Notes: generated from the sequence alone by a model not told the origin. Positions 53,296 to 62,996 are shown, counted from the stretch's first letter. The stretch: DNA of 64,000 nt from Halostagnicola larsenii XH-48 (GCF_000517625.1 NZ_CP007057.1:186001-250000); one strand, 5' to 3'. Numbers and translations: made by a program.

Positions 53296-54069
53296 TTAAT
53301 CCGAATATTCGATGTTGAGTTCGATGACGTTAGCAGTGCTGCGGACGAGATCTGGCAGTGTTTGTTTGAAGGTCTCCCCCTGGAGTCTGGTCATCGGGCC
53401 AGACACACTGATCGCCCCAGCGACTTTGCCGTTGTTTTTCTTAATCGGCGCGGCTACGCACCGTAATCCGGGGAGTCGTTCTTCTCGGTCAAATGCGACT
53501 CCTCGGTCACGAACCTCCCCCAGCTCCGAAAACAACTCGTCGATATCCCCAATCGATTGTTTGGTAGATTGTCGCATGCCGCGAGCATCGATAATTTCTT
53601 TCGTTCGTTCTTCGGGAAGATGCGCAAGAATCGCCTTTCCTAACGCAGTCGTATGAAGCGGTGGACGACAACCAGCGTGAATGTCGACTTCAACGGCCTG
53701 TTCCCCTCTAGAGAGGTGCAAGTAGACACATCGTCCGTGCTCCTCTGTAGCGAGATTAACTAGTTCTCCCGTCTCAGCCGCGAGTTCTTCGACGTGTTCT
53801 CTCCCGATCGTATACAGCCGGCTCTGATTCCGTTGGTACTCACCAAGTTCGAGAAAACGCAACGACAATCGGTACTCGTCGTCTTCTTTGACGATGTATT
53901 CAGAGGCCTCGAGTGTGTTCAGATGATTGTGAACGACTCCCTTGCTCATATCGAGTGCAGTCGCCGCTTCGGTCACCCCTGCCCCATGGTTTTCTCGGAG
54001 GAACTCTAGAATTTCGAACGATCGAGCGGTCGTCCGCACCGGATAGTTGGGTTCTGTCTTCATATCCAT
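53296..54069 (-). CDS. IclR-family transcriptional regulator
   Basis: 257 aa from ATG 54069 (or 255 from 54063). HTH at ~8-70 (TTARSFEILEFLRENHGAGV; MSKGVVHNHLNTLEASEYIV); IclR effector domain ~85-250 (GREHVEELAAETGELVNLAT; ALGKAILAHLPEERTKEIID; LPGLRCVAAPIKKNNGKVAG). It is divergent from the enolase-superfamily gene at 54676 across 606 bp, and probably controls that cluster. It resembles the IclR gene at 15387-16157, which sits in the same position relative to another enolase-superfamily operon. Confidence 0.9.
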   Translation of the reverse strand: MDMKTEPNYPVRTTARSFEILEFLRENHGAGVTEAATALDMSKGVVHNHLNTLEASEYIVKEDDEYRLSLRFLELGEYQRNQSRLYTIGREHVEELAAETGELVNLATEEHGRCVYLHLSRGEQAVEVDIHAGCRPPLHTTALGKAILAHLPEERTKEIIDARGMRQSTKQSIGDIDELFSELGEVRDRGVAFDREERLPGLRCVAAPIKKNNGKVAGAISVSGPMTRLQGETFKQTLPDLVRSTANVIELNIEYSD

Positions 54070-54098
54070 GGGGTATGTACTCAATGTACAAAACTGTT

Positions 54099-54115
54099 GT
54101 TCTATCATGTAGAAC
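54099..54115. promoter_or_regulatory. Palindromic operator candidate upstream of the IclR gene
   Basis: GTTCTA-TCATG-TAGAAC is a perfect 6-bp inverted repeat 30 nt before the IclR start. Nearby AATGTACA (54083-54090) recurs within AATGTACATT at 54365-54374. Autoregulation by IclR proteins is common, so these are the first places to look. The rest of the 606-bp region 54070-54675 is AT-rich and gene-free. Confidence 0.4.
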
Positions 54116-54643
54116 TCGTTCCACGTGTTGCACGAAAGGTGTAGTAGTAATCGTCGTGTTTGGGTCCAGCCCTGTCATTGGCCTTTCCAGACCGAACGCT
54201 TGTTCCAGACGGCCATCTATGCGCTAACATGGCGACTCGTTAAAACGATGCTGACCAACTGATGTGGGGAGTTTAATCAAATGCCCTAACCATTATAGCC
54301 ACTACCAACCCCCATTGAGGAGATAATTAACGGACAGGATGGAACTCTACGTTCAGACATATAGAATGTACATTTTACGACCCCCATTTCCGTATTCGCA
54401 TACATTGGTATCGATGATAGATATTTGCACTGGTTGAATTCTAATTTACACACAATAACAGGCGATATCTTTATCGTGTGGCTGCATATTGTAATACAAT
54501 TGTCCTGTCTTGGGGTAGGGTGTTTGTGTGCGAGTCACATTGGCTGTTCACATATATAGAACGCATCGTCTGCTTTTCGTATAGAGCCTCAGACGATACA
54601 ATTCTGCCCCAGAAACTAATGCAATTCAACATGTATTTAGGGA

Positions 54644-54653
54644 CCTTTATAAT
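54644..54653 (+). promoter_or_regulatory. TATA box of the second sugar-acid cluster
   Basis: CCTTTATAAT ends 23 nt before the ATG at 54676, the same ten bases and spacing as at 16586-16595 before the GntP gene. A leaderless transcript is expected. Confidence 0.6.
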
Positions 54654-54675
54654 GCTGGTCTGTAAACCCATTCCT

Positions 54676-55851
54676 ATGGTACCGACGATAACGCGAATAG
54701 AGAGTCGAGAGTTTCAGTATCCGCTTGAGGACCTCGGAACGGATCAAAATGGCTTCAATCTCGTCTACGAACCAGGAGAGACGACGTGGCGGAAACTATT
54801 CGGAATCAAAATTCATACTGATACGGGAATTACTGGAGAGTACGTTGGCGGTAACTCACCGGCCGCTGCTCAGATTAATATGTTTGCGGACTTTCTCATC
54901 GGAAAGAACCCACTCAAGCGTGAAAAACACTGGAGCGAGATCAAGCGAGCCCTTCGGAAGTACGACCGAATGGGTATTGGACCGATTGATATCGCTCTCT
55001 GGGATTTTGCTGGTAAGTACTACGACGCACCGATCCACGAACTACTCGGAACGTATCGTGAATCGATTCCAGCTTACGCATCAACCTACCACGGCGACGA
55101 AAACGGCGGACTCGATTCGCCGGAAGCTTTTGCGGATTTTGCTGAAGAGTGCCTCGAGATGGGGTATCCGGGATACAAAATTCATGGCTGGGGTGGCAGC
55201 GATGCGAGTCGAAATATCGACCGCGAGATTGATTCGATCGCTGCTGTCGGCGAACGCGTCGGTGATGAGATGGACCTCATGTTCGATCCGGCCTGCGAAT
55301 ACGAAACGTTCGGGGATGCACTGAAAGTCGGGCGTGCACTCGACGAACAGGGGTTCTTCTGGTACGAAGACCCCTACCGCGACGGCGGGATATCAGAGCA
55401 GGGACACCGAAGGCTCCGCGAAAAATTGGATACACCGATCCTCCAGACCGAGCACGTTCGCGGCCTTGAGTCCCACGCAGATTTCGTCGTTGGCGACGGA
55501 ACCGATTTCGTACGTGCTGATCCAGAGTACGACGCGGGAATCACCGGCGCGATGAAGATCGTTCACATGGCAGAATCGTTCGGTCTCGATGTCGAGTTCC
55601 ACGCACCGGGTCCGGCACAGCGCCAGTGTATCGCAGCAACGCGGAACACGAACTACTACGAACTGGCGCTCGTTCACCCAAAGTGCCAGAATACGCAACC
55701 GCCGGTGTACAAGGGGGGATACTCCGACATGATTGAAACGGTCGACGAGAACGGCTACATCAGTATTCCAGACGGACCCGGTCTCGGCGTCGACTACGAC
55801 TGGGAGTATATCGAAGAAAACCAGACCGGTTCCCTTCACATCTACGAGTGA
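54676..55851 (+). CDS. Enolase-superfamily acid-sugar dehydratase-like enzyme
   Basis: 391 aa from ATG 54676; a long upstream extension would cross the TATA box. Active-site pattern: KIH at 168-170 (a KxH instead of KxK), D204 (LMFDPACEY), E231 (FWYEDP), E259 (LQTEH) and H309 (EFHAPGP). This fits a mandelate-racemase-subgroup dehydratase for an aldonic or uronic acid. The dehydrogenase gene starts 6 nt after its stop, so the two are co-transcribed. The substrate is not known; the GH88 enzyme nearby points to uronic-acid material. Confidence 0.85.
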   Translation: MVPTITRIESREFQYPLEDLGTDQNGFNLVYEPGETTWRKLFGIKIHTDTGITGEYVGGNSPAAAQINMFADFLIGKNPLKREKHWSEIKRALRKYDRMGIGPIDIALWDFAGKYYDAPIHELLGTYRESIPAYASTYHGDENGGLDSPEAFADFAEECLEMGYPGYKIHGWGGSDASRNIDREIDSIAAVGERVGDEMDLMFDPACEYETFGDALKVGRALDEQGFFWYEDPYRDGGISEQGHRRLREKLDTPILQTEHVRGLESHADFVVGDGTDFVRADPEYDAGITGAMKIVHMAESFGLDVEFHAPGPAQRQCIAATRNTNYYELALVHPKCQNTQPPVYKGGYSDMIETVDENGYISIPDGPGLGVDYDWEYIEENQTGSLHIYE

Positions 55852-55857
55852 TCAGCC

Positions 55858-56955
55858 ATGACATACAACGCTGGCATTATCGGAACCGGTGGTATCGCTG
55901 GGATGGGCATTCTCGGGATGCACGACGAATCGAAGATCGGCCACGAGAAAATTAGGGCCAGTCACGCCGGCGGCTTCGATGCCCAGGAAGCAATCGAACT
56001 CGTCGCAGTTGCGGATATCGACGAAGATAAACTCGAGCGTTTCGGCGAGGCGTGGGACATCGACGCTGATCGTCGGTACGTTGGACACGAGTTAATGCTT
56101 GAGAACGAATCACTTGACATCGTTTCGATCTGTACGCCGTCGTACTTGCACGACCGGCACGTCCTCGACGCGGCTCGATCCACAGCAGATCCCGATCTGA
56201 TCTGGTGTGAGAAACCGATCGCATCGGAAGTCACTGCCGCTCGCGAGATGATCGACGTTTGTGCAGAGTCCGATACCGAACTGCTTGTCAATCACTCGTT
56301 CCGGTTTACCGACAAACTCCGGCAGTTACGAATCCTCATTCACGACGAGGAGATACTGGGGGAGATCCATTCAGTGACGAGTCAGTTCCGGATGGAACTC
56401 CTTCGCAACTCGACGCACTTGCTCGATACGCTCGTCTATCTGCTTGACGCCCGCCCGGAGACCGTCTCTGGATACATTACGGGCGAAAACGAGGCCGTTG
56501 ATAGCCTCGGGGCGGATCAGCAAGTCGATGATTCTGGGGGCGGCGGGTTCGTCGTGATGGACGACGGCACGTTCGTGACTATCGACTGTACGATCCCTCG
56601 AGAGAGTTCCTCGATGACGTTGCAGTTCATCGGGAGCGAGGGCAAGTTGTACATGAACAACGACGACGGTGAATGGCGATACTGGCGGTTAGAGGACGGC
56701 GAACACGTCGAAGAACCGCTCCCGGGGATCGACGGCGCGTGGACGTGGGAAGACGATTATCAGCGTTCGTTCGAAAATGCGGCATCGCACATCGTCGACA
56801 TCCTCGATGGCCACGCCGAGAACGGGTCGCCCGGTGAAGAAGCGATGCGGTCTATCGAGATCATCATCGGGTTCTATCTCTCTCATCACACTGGTGCACA
56901 GATCGATCTCCCGGTGGCGAGACCGCTCCAGGACGTGTGTGTAACCTCGTGGTGA
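55858..56955 (+). CDS. Gfo/Idh/MocA-family oxidoreductase
   Basis: 365 aa. NAD(P)-binding fold GIIGTGGIAGMGIL (~6-19), SICTPSYLHDRHVLDAARST (~91-110), the EKPIASEVTAAREMI segment with the catalytic Lys (~119-133), and a C-terminal substrate domain with HLLDTLVYLLDA. Such enzymes oxidise sugars, inositols or their acids. Its start is 6 nt behind the enolase-superfamily gene. It is convergent with the CoA-transferase gene, 211 bp apart. A second family member is at 63029. Confidence 0.88.
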   Translation: MTYNAGIIGTGGIAGMGILGMHDESKIGHEKIRASHAGGFDAQEAIELVAVADIDEDKLERFGEAWDIDADRRYVGHELMLENESLDIVSICTPSYLHDRHVLDAARSTADPDLIWCEKPIASEVTAAREMIDVCAESDTELLVNHSFRFTDKLRQLRILIHDEEILGEIHSVTSQFRMELLRNSTHLLDTLVYLLDARPETVSGYITGENEAVDSLGADQQVDDSGGGGFVVMDDGTFVTIDCTIPRESSSMTLQFIGSEGKLYMNNDDGEWRYWRLEDGEHVEEPLPGIDGAWTWEDDYQRSFENAASHIVDILDGHAENGSPGEEAMRSIEIIIGFYLSHHTGAQIDLPVARPLQDVCVTSW

Positions 56956-57166
56956 TGCTGCTCAGAAGCGGGTAAACACCACGACTAATCGAAATACCTT
57001 CGTGCGAACGACGGACTGATTGGCTTGCCAGTGCTTTCTATCACTCAGTACACCATTTCTGCGTCGTCAGGAATCGCTCCGTTCACAAGTGAGTAGACAG
57101 GGCGGAGCTGGGTAGAGGAAACAATCTGGACGAGTGAGCAAATGTGATGGCCGGGGGGGGATCGCC

Positions 57167-58357
57167 TTACCGTCGATCAATCACGTCGTCTTCCTCGAGC
57201 GATCGGCGTTCTGATTCGTCGTAACCGAGTTCCGCGAGAACCTCGTCCGTGTTCTCACCGGCAGTCGGCGGATCGTACCGGACGGTCGCCGGCGTCTTCG
57301 AGTGTTCGACGGGAAACCCGGTCGTGGTGAACGTGCCGCCCTCGGGGTGTTCGAGCTCGATGAGCATGTCATTGTGCTCGACTTGCGGGTCTTTTGCGAC
57401 ATCCTGGAAATCGTTGACCGGGGCGGCCCAGATATCGGCCTCGAGCAACGTCTCGAGGAGTCCGTCTGTTGGCTGCTCTCGCGTGTAGGCCTCGAGCGTC
57501 CGCTTGATCTCGTCGCGGTGTTCGTATACCGCTTCCGGTGAGGTGTACTCGCTGAGTTCCTCGAGTCCGATCGTGTCGGCCAGGGTCTCCATCGGGGCCA
57601 TCGCGATCGCCAGAAAGCCGTCGATGGTTTCGTAGATGCCGTAAGGGCCGCCGAGCCACGCCTGGCCGATTCCCTCTTCACTGCGTTCGAACGATTCGTT
57701 CATATTGAGCGAGGCGGTGATCTCCTGACACTGCAGATCGAGCGCGGCGTTGAGGAGGTTGGCTTCGACGCGTTGTCCCTCTCCCGTCCGTTCTCGGTGA
57801 AAGAGCGCGATCATGGTGTGAAGCGCGATTAGCGTTGCGGAGTGTTCGTCGACGACCGCGGTGCCGACCGGCGTCGGCGGATCGTCGCGGCGGCCGGTGT
57901 AACGGGCGAGACCGGTCATCGACTGTAAGAGTAGATCTTGACCGGGCCGATCGGCATATGGGCCGTCGCGTCCGAACCCGTAGCCCGAGACGTAGACGAC
58001 CTCGGAATTAACCTCGCGGACGTCGTCGTACCCGAGTCCGAACCGATCCATGACGCTGGGACGGAAGTTTTCGACGACTACGTCTGCGTCAGCGGCGATC
58101 TCGAGGGCGATCTCTCGGCCGCGGTCGGATTTGAGATCGAGTGCGACGCTTCGCTTGTTGCGATTCATCGCGAGGAAGAATGGGCTGATCCCGTCGTAAA
58201 GTTCACCACCTGCCTCGAGCGACCGTTCCCACTCACCTCCGAGACGCTCGATTTTAATCACGTCGGCACCCATATCGGCGAGTTTCTGCGTCGCCCACGG
58301 CCCTTGCATCATTTGTGTGAAATCGGCGATTCGAACGTCTTCGAGTGCGCGCTCCAT
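57167..58357 (-). CDS. CaiB/BaiF family (class III) CoA transferase
   Basis: 396 aa. RIADFTQMMQGPWATQKLAD opens the protein; NRNKRSVALDLKSDRGREIA (~70-89) and GQDLLLQSMTGLARYTGR (~139-156), with the acyl-carrier Asp, are signatures of formyl-CoA- and succinyl-CoA-type transferases. It moves CoA between carboxylic acids without ATP. It is divergent from the GH88 gene with 60 bp between starts, so both probably share regulation. The presence in a sugar-acid cluster suggests that an acid intermediate is handled as a CoA ester. Confidence 0.88.
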   Translation of the reverse strand: MERALEDVRIADFTQMMQGPWATQKLADMGADVIKIERLGGEWERSLEAGGELYDGISPFFLAMNRNKRSVALDLKSDRGREIALEIAADADVVVENFRPSVMDRFGLGYDDVREVNSEVVYVSGYGFGRDGPYADRPGQDLLLQSMTGLARYTGRRDDPPTPVGTAVVDEHSATLIALHTMIALFHRERTGEGQRVEANLLNAALDLQCQEITASLNMNESFERSEEGIGQAWLGGPYGIYETIDGFLAIAMAPMETLADTIGLEELSEYTSPEAVYEHRDEIKRTLEAYTREQPTDGLLETLLEADIWAAPVNDFQDVAKDPQVEHNDMLIELEHPEGGTFTTTGFPVEHSKTPATVRYDPPTAGENTDEVLAELGYDESERRSLEEDDVIDRR

Positions 58358-58417
58358 AGCTCGTTCTCGTCGAGGCGGGTGATAAACATTATCGTGGTTG
58401 CGATACTCGAAGAGGGT

Positions 58418-59572
58418 ATGAGCGTTTCAACGAAGACATTGCGGGATGCGGCGGACGCGCTCGTCGCTCGAGTCGACCGAACCCTCGACGAAACGGGGAC
58501 GGCGTTTCCGTACTTCGTGGACGACGACGGTTCGTGGGTAACGACGCCGAACGGGAACTGGTGTGGCGGCCACTGGATCGGATTGTTGTGGTTTGCCCGT
58601 GATCACGTCGCGGACGACCGATCCGAGCGGTTCGAGCGCGCCGCGCGTGAACACACGGAAACGATGCGTTCGTATATGCCCCGCGAATCGATGTTTTGCG
58701 GGATGAACTTCTGTTACGCGGGATTTGGTGGGTACGATCGAACAGGTGACCGCGACCTGTTCGCGCTCGGCCTGATGGGTGCCGACGCCATGATCGAGCT
58801 CTACCACGAGCGGGCTCGACAGGTCGCGCTCGGCGGGCTCGACATCGCCGGACCGGAACAGTTTCGCGGTCCCGAGAGCGACCACGGCCCCTCCGGTCAT
58901 CGAATCGGTGCCGTGGACAACGTCTACACCGCGCTTCCGGTTCTCTGGCGGGTGTACGAGGAAACCGACGACCCCACCTTTCGCGATGTCGCCGTTTCAC
59001 ACGCCGACCGACACCTCGACTGGTACGTCCGCGAGGACGGCCGCACGTGGCACCACGTCGTCTTCGACCGCGAGACGGGGGCGCTCGAGCGTCAGTACAA
59101 CGAACTCGCCCACAGCGACGAGACGTGCTGGGCACGGGGTCAAGGGTGGAACGTCGCCGGATTGGCCCGAGCATATGACGAAACCCGCGCCGACCGGTAT
59201 CTCGACGCGCTCGAGCGGACGGTGGCGTACTATCGAGCAAACTCCCCCAACGACAAGGTCCCCTACTGGGACTTCGAAGCGCCGATCGACGACGAGTCGC
59301 CGCGAGACACGAGCGCGGCGGCCCTCGTCGCGTACGGATTGGGTCAGCTCCCCGATGTCGACGAGACTTATGAGCTCCGTTCCGACGGCGGCGATGTCCT
59401 CGAGACGCTCCTCGAAACGTACCTGGTAACGGATCGGGACGCGCCGAATTACGGCGCGATCGAACACAGTTGCTTCAACAAGCCCGGCGAGTACGCGACC
59501 GACACGGAGCACGTCTGGACCGACTATTACGTCGCTCGAGCCGTCGAACGCGAACTCGACCAGCGAACATGA
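58418..59572 (+). CDS. GH88-family unsaturated uronyl hydrolase-like glycosidase
   Basis: 384 aa from ATG 58418; the frame is open further upstream but only as antisense of the CoA-transferase gene. (alpha/alpha)6-barrel motifs: TPNGNWCGGHWIGLLWFARD (~42-61), HRIGAVDNVYTALPVLW with the putative catalytic Asp (~163-179), ETCWARGQGWNVAGLARAYD (~238-257). GH88/GH105 enzymes hydrate the C4-C5 double bond of unsaturated uronides left by polysaccharide lyases. No signal peptide, so the disaccharide would be cleaved inside the cell. The next gene overlaps by 4 bp. Confidence 0.83.
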   Translation: MSVSTKTLRDAADALVARVDRTLDETGTAFPYFVDDDGSWVTTPNGNWCGGHWIGLLWFARDHVADDRSERFERAAREHTETMRSYMPRESMFCGMNFCYAGFGGYDRTGDRDLFALGLMGADAMIELYHERARQVALGGLDIAGPEQFRGPESDHGPSGHRIGAVDNVYTALPVLWRVYEETDDPTFRDVAVSHADRHLDWYVREDGRTWHHVVFDRETGALERQYNELAHSDETCWARGQGWNVAGLARAYDETRADRYLDALERTVAYYRANSPNDKVPYWDFEAPIDDESPRDTSAAALVAYGLGQLPDVDETYELRSDGGDVLETLLETYLVTDRDAPNYGAIEHSCFNKPGEYATDTEHVWTDYYVARAVERELDQRT

Positions 59573-61197
59573 TTGGCTACGATCTCTCGAACCCGGCGAC
59601 TGACGACGAGTGGCCGACGTTCCAGTGGGACATCCCGGCGACGTTCAACATCGCGAGCGCCTGTCTCGACTCGCCGGCAACACGGACAGCGCTCCGATAC
59701 GTCGACGCCGATGGAGCCGGTACGACGATAACCTACGGCGACCTCGAGCGAGCGGTCTCGGCGACGGTCGCGGCGCTTTCGAACCACGATATCGGCGAGG
59801 GCGACCGCGTAGGCGTCTGTCTCCCGCAATGTCCGGAATTGCTCGTCGTCCACTTGGCGACACTGGCGCGCGGCGGAGTCGTCGTTCCACTCTCGATGCT
59901 CCTTGGCGACAGTCACCTCGAGCACGCACTCGAGCACAGCGACGTGTCTGCGCTGGTCGTCGACCATAGGAAGGCAAAACACCTCTCGGTCCGAACGCCG
60001 TCGAAAACGTTCGTCGTCGAACCGGCATCGGCGCGACGTCGCGACGCGCTGGGCGGACTCGCCGACTCTCTCGTAACCGACCCGGCTAACGGGCCAGATG
60101 AGGCGCTCCGCGTAGCCGAAACGACGCCGGACGACCCGGCGTTCGTGCTCTACACCTCCGGAACGACCGGGACGCCGAAGGGAGTCGTGCAGGGTCACCG
60201 GTACCTCATCGGGTCGTTGCCGGGCTACCAGTGTTGGTTCGAGTTATTCGGCCGGGAGACCGCACAGGAGAGCCGCGTGTGGACCCCGGCCGAGTGGGCC
60301 TGGGCGGGCGCCCTCTTCGATGTCGTCTATCCGACGCTCGCGCTGGGCGGAACCGTCGTGGCACAGGAGCGCCGGAGCGGGTTCGATCCCGAACGGGCGA
60401 CGCGGCTCGTGGATCGGACTGGCGTCACACACACCTTTATGCCGCCGACGGCGCTCGGCAAACTTCGAACCGAGGGCGTCGACGATGCCCTCGAGTCGCT
60501 CGAGGTCGTCAACTGTGGCGGCGAATCACTGTCGGCAGATCTGCGACGCTGGGCCACTCAGACGCTCGAGGTGACCGTCAACGAGGCGTACGGACAGACC
60601 GAGGCGAACGCGCTCGTCGGCGACTGTCGGAAAGCATATCCTGCCCGCGAGGAGGCCATGGGAAAACCCTATCCCGGCCACGACGTCCGCCTCGTCGACG
60701 AAGACAGTGAGTCGGTCGCCGACGGCGAGATCGGTCGGATCGCCCTCGACCCGTCCGACCCGGCGCTCTTCCTCGACTATCTCGGAGATTCCGACGCGAC
60801 GGCGGAGGCGTACTTCGAGAACGGCCTGTTTGATACCGGCGATCTGGCGGTTCGGGACGACGAGGGCTATCTCACACACCGCGGCCGAGCGGATGACCTG
60901 ATCATCACCTCCGGCTACCGCGTGAGTCCGCTCGAGATCGAGAACGCCTTAGCGGAGCATCCGAACGTCGCGGAAGCGGTCGTCGCTGGCGTTCCGGACG
61001 AGACTCGCGGTGAACGAGTGGCTGGAGCGGTCGTACCGGCCGATCGGGAGGCAGACAAGACGTTTCGCGAAGAACTTGAGCGCTCCGTTCGGGAACGGGT
61101 CGGACCGCACAAAGCGCCGCGGGAAATTCAGTTCGTGTCGTCGATTCCGGAGACAAGAACGGGCAAAGCCGATCGTGACGCGATTTTCGACCGGTAG
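59569..61197 (+). CDS. AMP-forming acyl-CoA synthetase
   Basis: 542 aa from ATG 59569, which overlaps the GH88 stop (ATGA). Adenylation motifs: YTSGTTGTPKGVVQGH (~193-208), the YGQTEAN acyl pocket motif (~340-346), FDTGDLAVRDDEGYLTHRGR (~420-439) and the C-terminal Lys in TRTGKADRD (~530-538). It is most like medium-chain/aromatic acyl-CoA and acetyl-CoA-type ligases. Translationally coupled to a glycoside hydrolase, an unusual pairing that again suggests CoA activation of an acid from uronide breakdown. Confidence 0.88.
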   Translation: MIGYDLSNPATDDEWPTFQWDIPATFNIASACLDSPATRTALRYVDADGAGTTITYGDLERAVSATVAALSNHDIGEGDRVGVCLPQCPELLVVHLATLARGGVVVPLSMLLGDSHLEHALEHSDVSALVVDHRKAKHLSVRTPSKTFVVEPASARRRDALGGLADSLVTDPANGPDEALRVAETTPDDPAFVLYTSGTTGTPKGVVQGHRYLIGSLPGYQCWFELFGRETAQESRVWTPAEWAWAGALFDVVYPTLALGGTVVAQERRSGFDPERATRLVDRTGVTHTFMPPTALGKLRTEGVDDALESLEVVNCGGESLSADLRRWATQTLEVTVNEAYGQTEANALVGDCRKAYPAREEAMGKPYPGHDVRLVDEDSESVADGEIGRIALDPSDPALFLDYLGDSDATAEAYFENGLFDTGDLAVRDDEGYLTHRGRADDLIITSGYRVSPLEIENALAEHPNVAEAVVAGVPDETRGERVAGAVVPADREADKTFREELERSVRERVGPHKAPREIQFVSSIPETRTGKADRDAIFDR

Positions 61198-61237
61198 CTC
61201 CGCAACGATTATTATCGACTCTCCCAACAAATGTGGT

Positions 61238-62473
61238 ATGCCAACGCTTCGATTCGTCGGACGTCCCTTCGAGGGATTCGAGCGAGCGCTTGAGCGACAG
61301 ATGGATTCGTTCGTGAACCAGTGCGACGAGGACGTCGAGTTCGTTCGCGATCACCGGCCGCTTCCGGAGATTCACGAGGAACTCATCGAGACAGGCGATA
61401 TCGCAGACGGCACGTACGATCTGTTTCTCTGTCTTAGCGACTGGTTGCCCGCGTCGGCCGACGCCGGCGACCTCCATCCGCTCGACGATTTGATCCGGTC
61501 CAATCCGCCCTCGGGCTGGCCCGACGGGTGGGCCGATAGCATGCGAACGCTCGTTACCTACGACGGAGCTACGTACGGTGTTCCCTACCACGACGGCCCC
61601 GAGCTGTTCCACTACCGGGAGGATCTCTTCGAAAACGTGGCAGAACAGCGTGCGTTTCGCGGGGAGTACGGCAGGCCGCTGTCAGTGCCTCGAACGTGGG
61701 CCGAGTTTCTCGAGGTCGCCGAGTTCTTCACGCGCCCGGAGGAAGACCTCTGGGGGACCGTCGTCGCCGCGTTGCCGGATGGGCACAACAACGTCTACGA
61801 TTTCCTGATCCACCTCTGGAGTCGCGGCGGAGAAGTTCTCGATGACACGGGACAACCAGCGTTCGATAGCGACGCGGCCCGGGATGCGCTGACGTACTAC
61901 CATGACCTGATTCACGAACACGAGGTCGCGCCACCGGAGTCCGTCGACCTCGAAAGCGTCGAGGTCGGACAATTCTACGCCGACGGGAAGGCGGCGATGA
62001 TGTGGAACTGGGCGGGATTCGGCGCCATGGCCGAAGCCGCGGATTCCGACGTGTTCGGTCACACGAACTACGGACTGATTCCGCGAGCGAAGACGGAGAA
62101 CGGAGAACATACGTCGCTGACTGTTCTCTATGGGTTGACGGTACCCGCTGGAAGCGATCACCCCGAACTCGCCTACGACTTCATCAGACACGCGACGACG
62201 CCCGAAAGCGACAAGATCACCACGCTCGAGGGCGCGTCCGGAACTCGATTCTCGACCTGGCGCGACCCCGAAATTCTGCGGACGAACTCGTTTTACTCCG
62301 TCACGGAGGAGATGAACACGAACGCCGTCAACACGTTACCACAGATTCCCGAGTACGTCGAGCTAAACGAGATCCTGAACGAGATGGTTGAGTCAGTCGT
62401 CGTCGACCAGCAACAGTCCCCGTCGGAAGCACTCTCGGATGCGAACCGTCGCGCCGAAGCGTTGCTCGAGTAG
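61238..62473 (+). CDS. Family-1 solute-binding-like protein lacking an export signal
   Basis: 411 aa from ATG 61238 (MPTLRFVGRPFEGFERALER). The SBP_bac_1 fold is recognisable: DLFLCLSDWLPASADAGDLH, YGVPYHDGPELFHYREDLFE, VPRTWAEFLEVAEFFTRPEE, and MMWNWAGFGAMAEAA. No Tat or Sec signal and no lipobox precede it, and no upstream start would add one. Either it acts in the cytoplasm or lost export. No permease or ATPase genes are near. It follows the ligase by 40 bp; its stop abuts the convergent MaoC stop. Confidence 0.82.
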   Translation: MPTLRFVGRPFEGFERALERQMDSFVNQCDEDVEFVRDHRPLPEIHEELIETGDIADGTYDLFLCLSDWLPASADAGDLHPLDDLIRSNPPSGWPDGWADSMRTLVTYDGATYGVPYHDGPELFHYREDLFENVAEQRAFRGEYGRPLSVPRTWAEFLEVAEFFTRPEEDLWGTVVAALPDGHNNVYDFLIHLWSRGGEVLDDTGQPAFDSDAARDALTYYHDLIHEHEVAPPESVDLESVEVGQFYADGKAAMMWNWAGFGAMAEAADSDVFGHTNYGLIPRAKTENGEHTSLTVLYGLTVPAGSDHPELAYDFIRHATTPESDKITTLEGASGTRFSTWRDPEILRTNSFYSVTEEMNTNAVNTLPQIPEYVELNEILNEMVESVVVDQQQSPSEALSDANRRAEALLE

Positions 62474-62926
62474 CTACGACTCGCGCTCGACGAGCGTGAT
62501 GTGTTTACAGACCAGTAGCGTCTCGCCGGCTTCGTCTTGGACCTCGTACTCGTAGACGACTCGACCGAGGTCGTCGTTGTACGGTTCTGTCTCGATGACT
62601 TTCCGGGAGGCAGAAATCGTCGTATCGACGAGAACGGGATCGACAAATCGGAGGTCATCGTACCCATACGAAAACGATCGTGGATTCATGTCCGCGACCA
62701 TCGCCTCGGCAATCGAGAAGACGAGGTTTCCGTGGGCGATTCGCCCATCGAAGTCGGATTCGGTAGCTGCCGTCTTGCTCATGTGAAGCGGGTGGAAGTC
62801 CGAGGAGATCCCTGCGAAGTTCACGATATCGGCTTCCGTTATCGTCCGTTGGTGGTCCACGCTGTATCGCTCTCCTTCCTCGATTGCTTCGAAGTACCGT
62901 TCGGTGTCTTTGGCTGGTGCGTCCAT
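62474..62926 (-). CDS. MaoC-family dehydratase
   Basis: 150 aa from ATG 62926. Hot-dog fold with the hydratase dyad in VNFAGISSDFHPLHMSKTAA (D and H, ~39-58) and AHGNLVFSIAEAM (~68-80). MaoC enzymes hydrate or dehydrate enoyl-CoA esters (R-specific) or act on mesaconyl- and related CoA esters. It is convergent, stop to stop, with the solute-binding-like gene. Together with the CoA transferase and ligase it provides the third CoA-ester enzyme in this cluster. Confidence 0.87.
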   Translation of the reverse strand: MDAPAKDTERYFEAIEEGERYSVDHQRTITEADIVNFAGISSDFHPLHMSKTAATESDFDGRIAHGNLVFSIAEAMVADMNPRSFSYGYDDLRFVDPVLVDTTISASRKVIETEPYNDDLGRVVYEYEVQDEAGETLLVCKHITLVERES

Positions 62927-62996
62927 GCGAGTGGTAGACACTCTACTGGAAGAGACCTTAATAGTACGGTTGGGTGCACACACAGGAAGTGCACAA

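Noticed and set aside
57938-58417. Upstream extension of the GH88 frame by 160 codons
   Set aside because: It runs antisense through the CoA-transferase gene and has no family similarity; ATG 58418 begins the GH88 domain.
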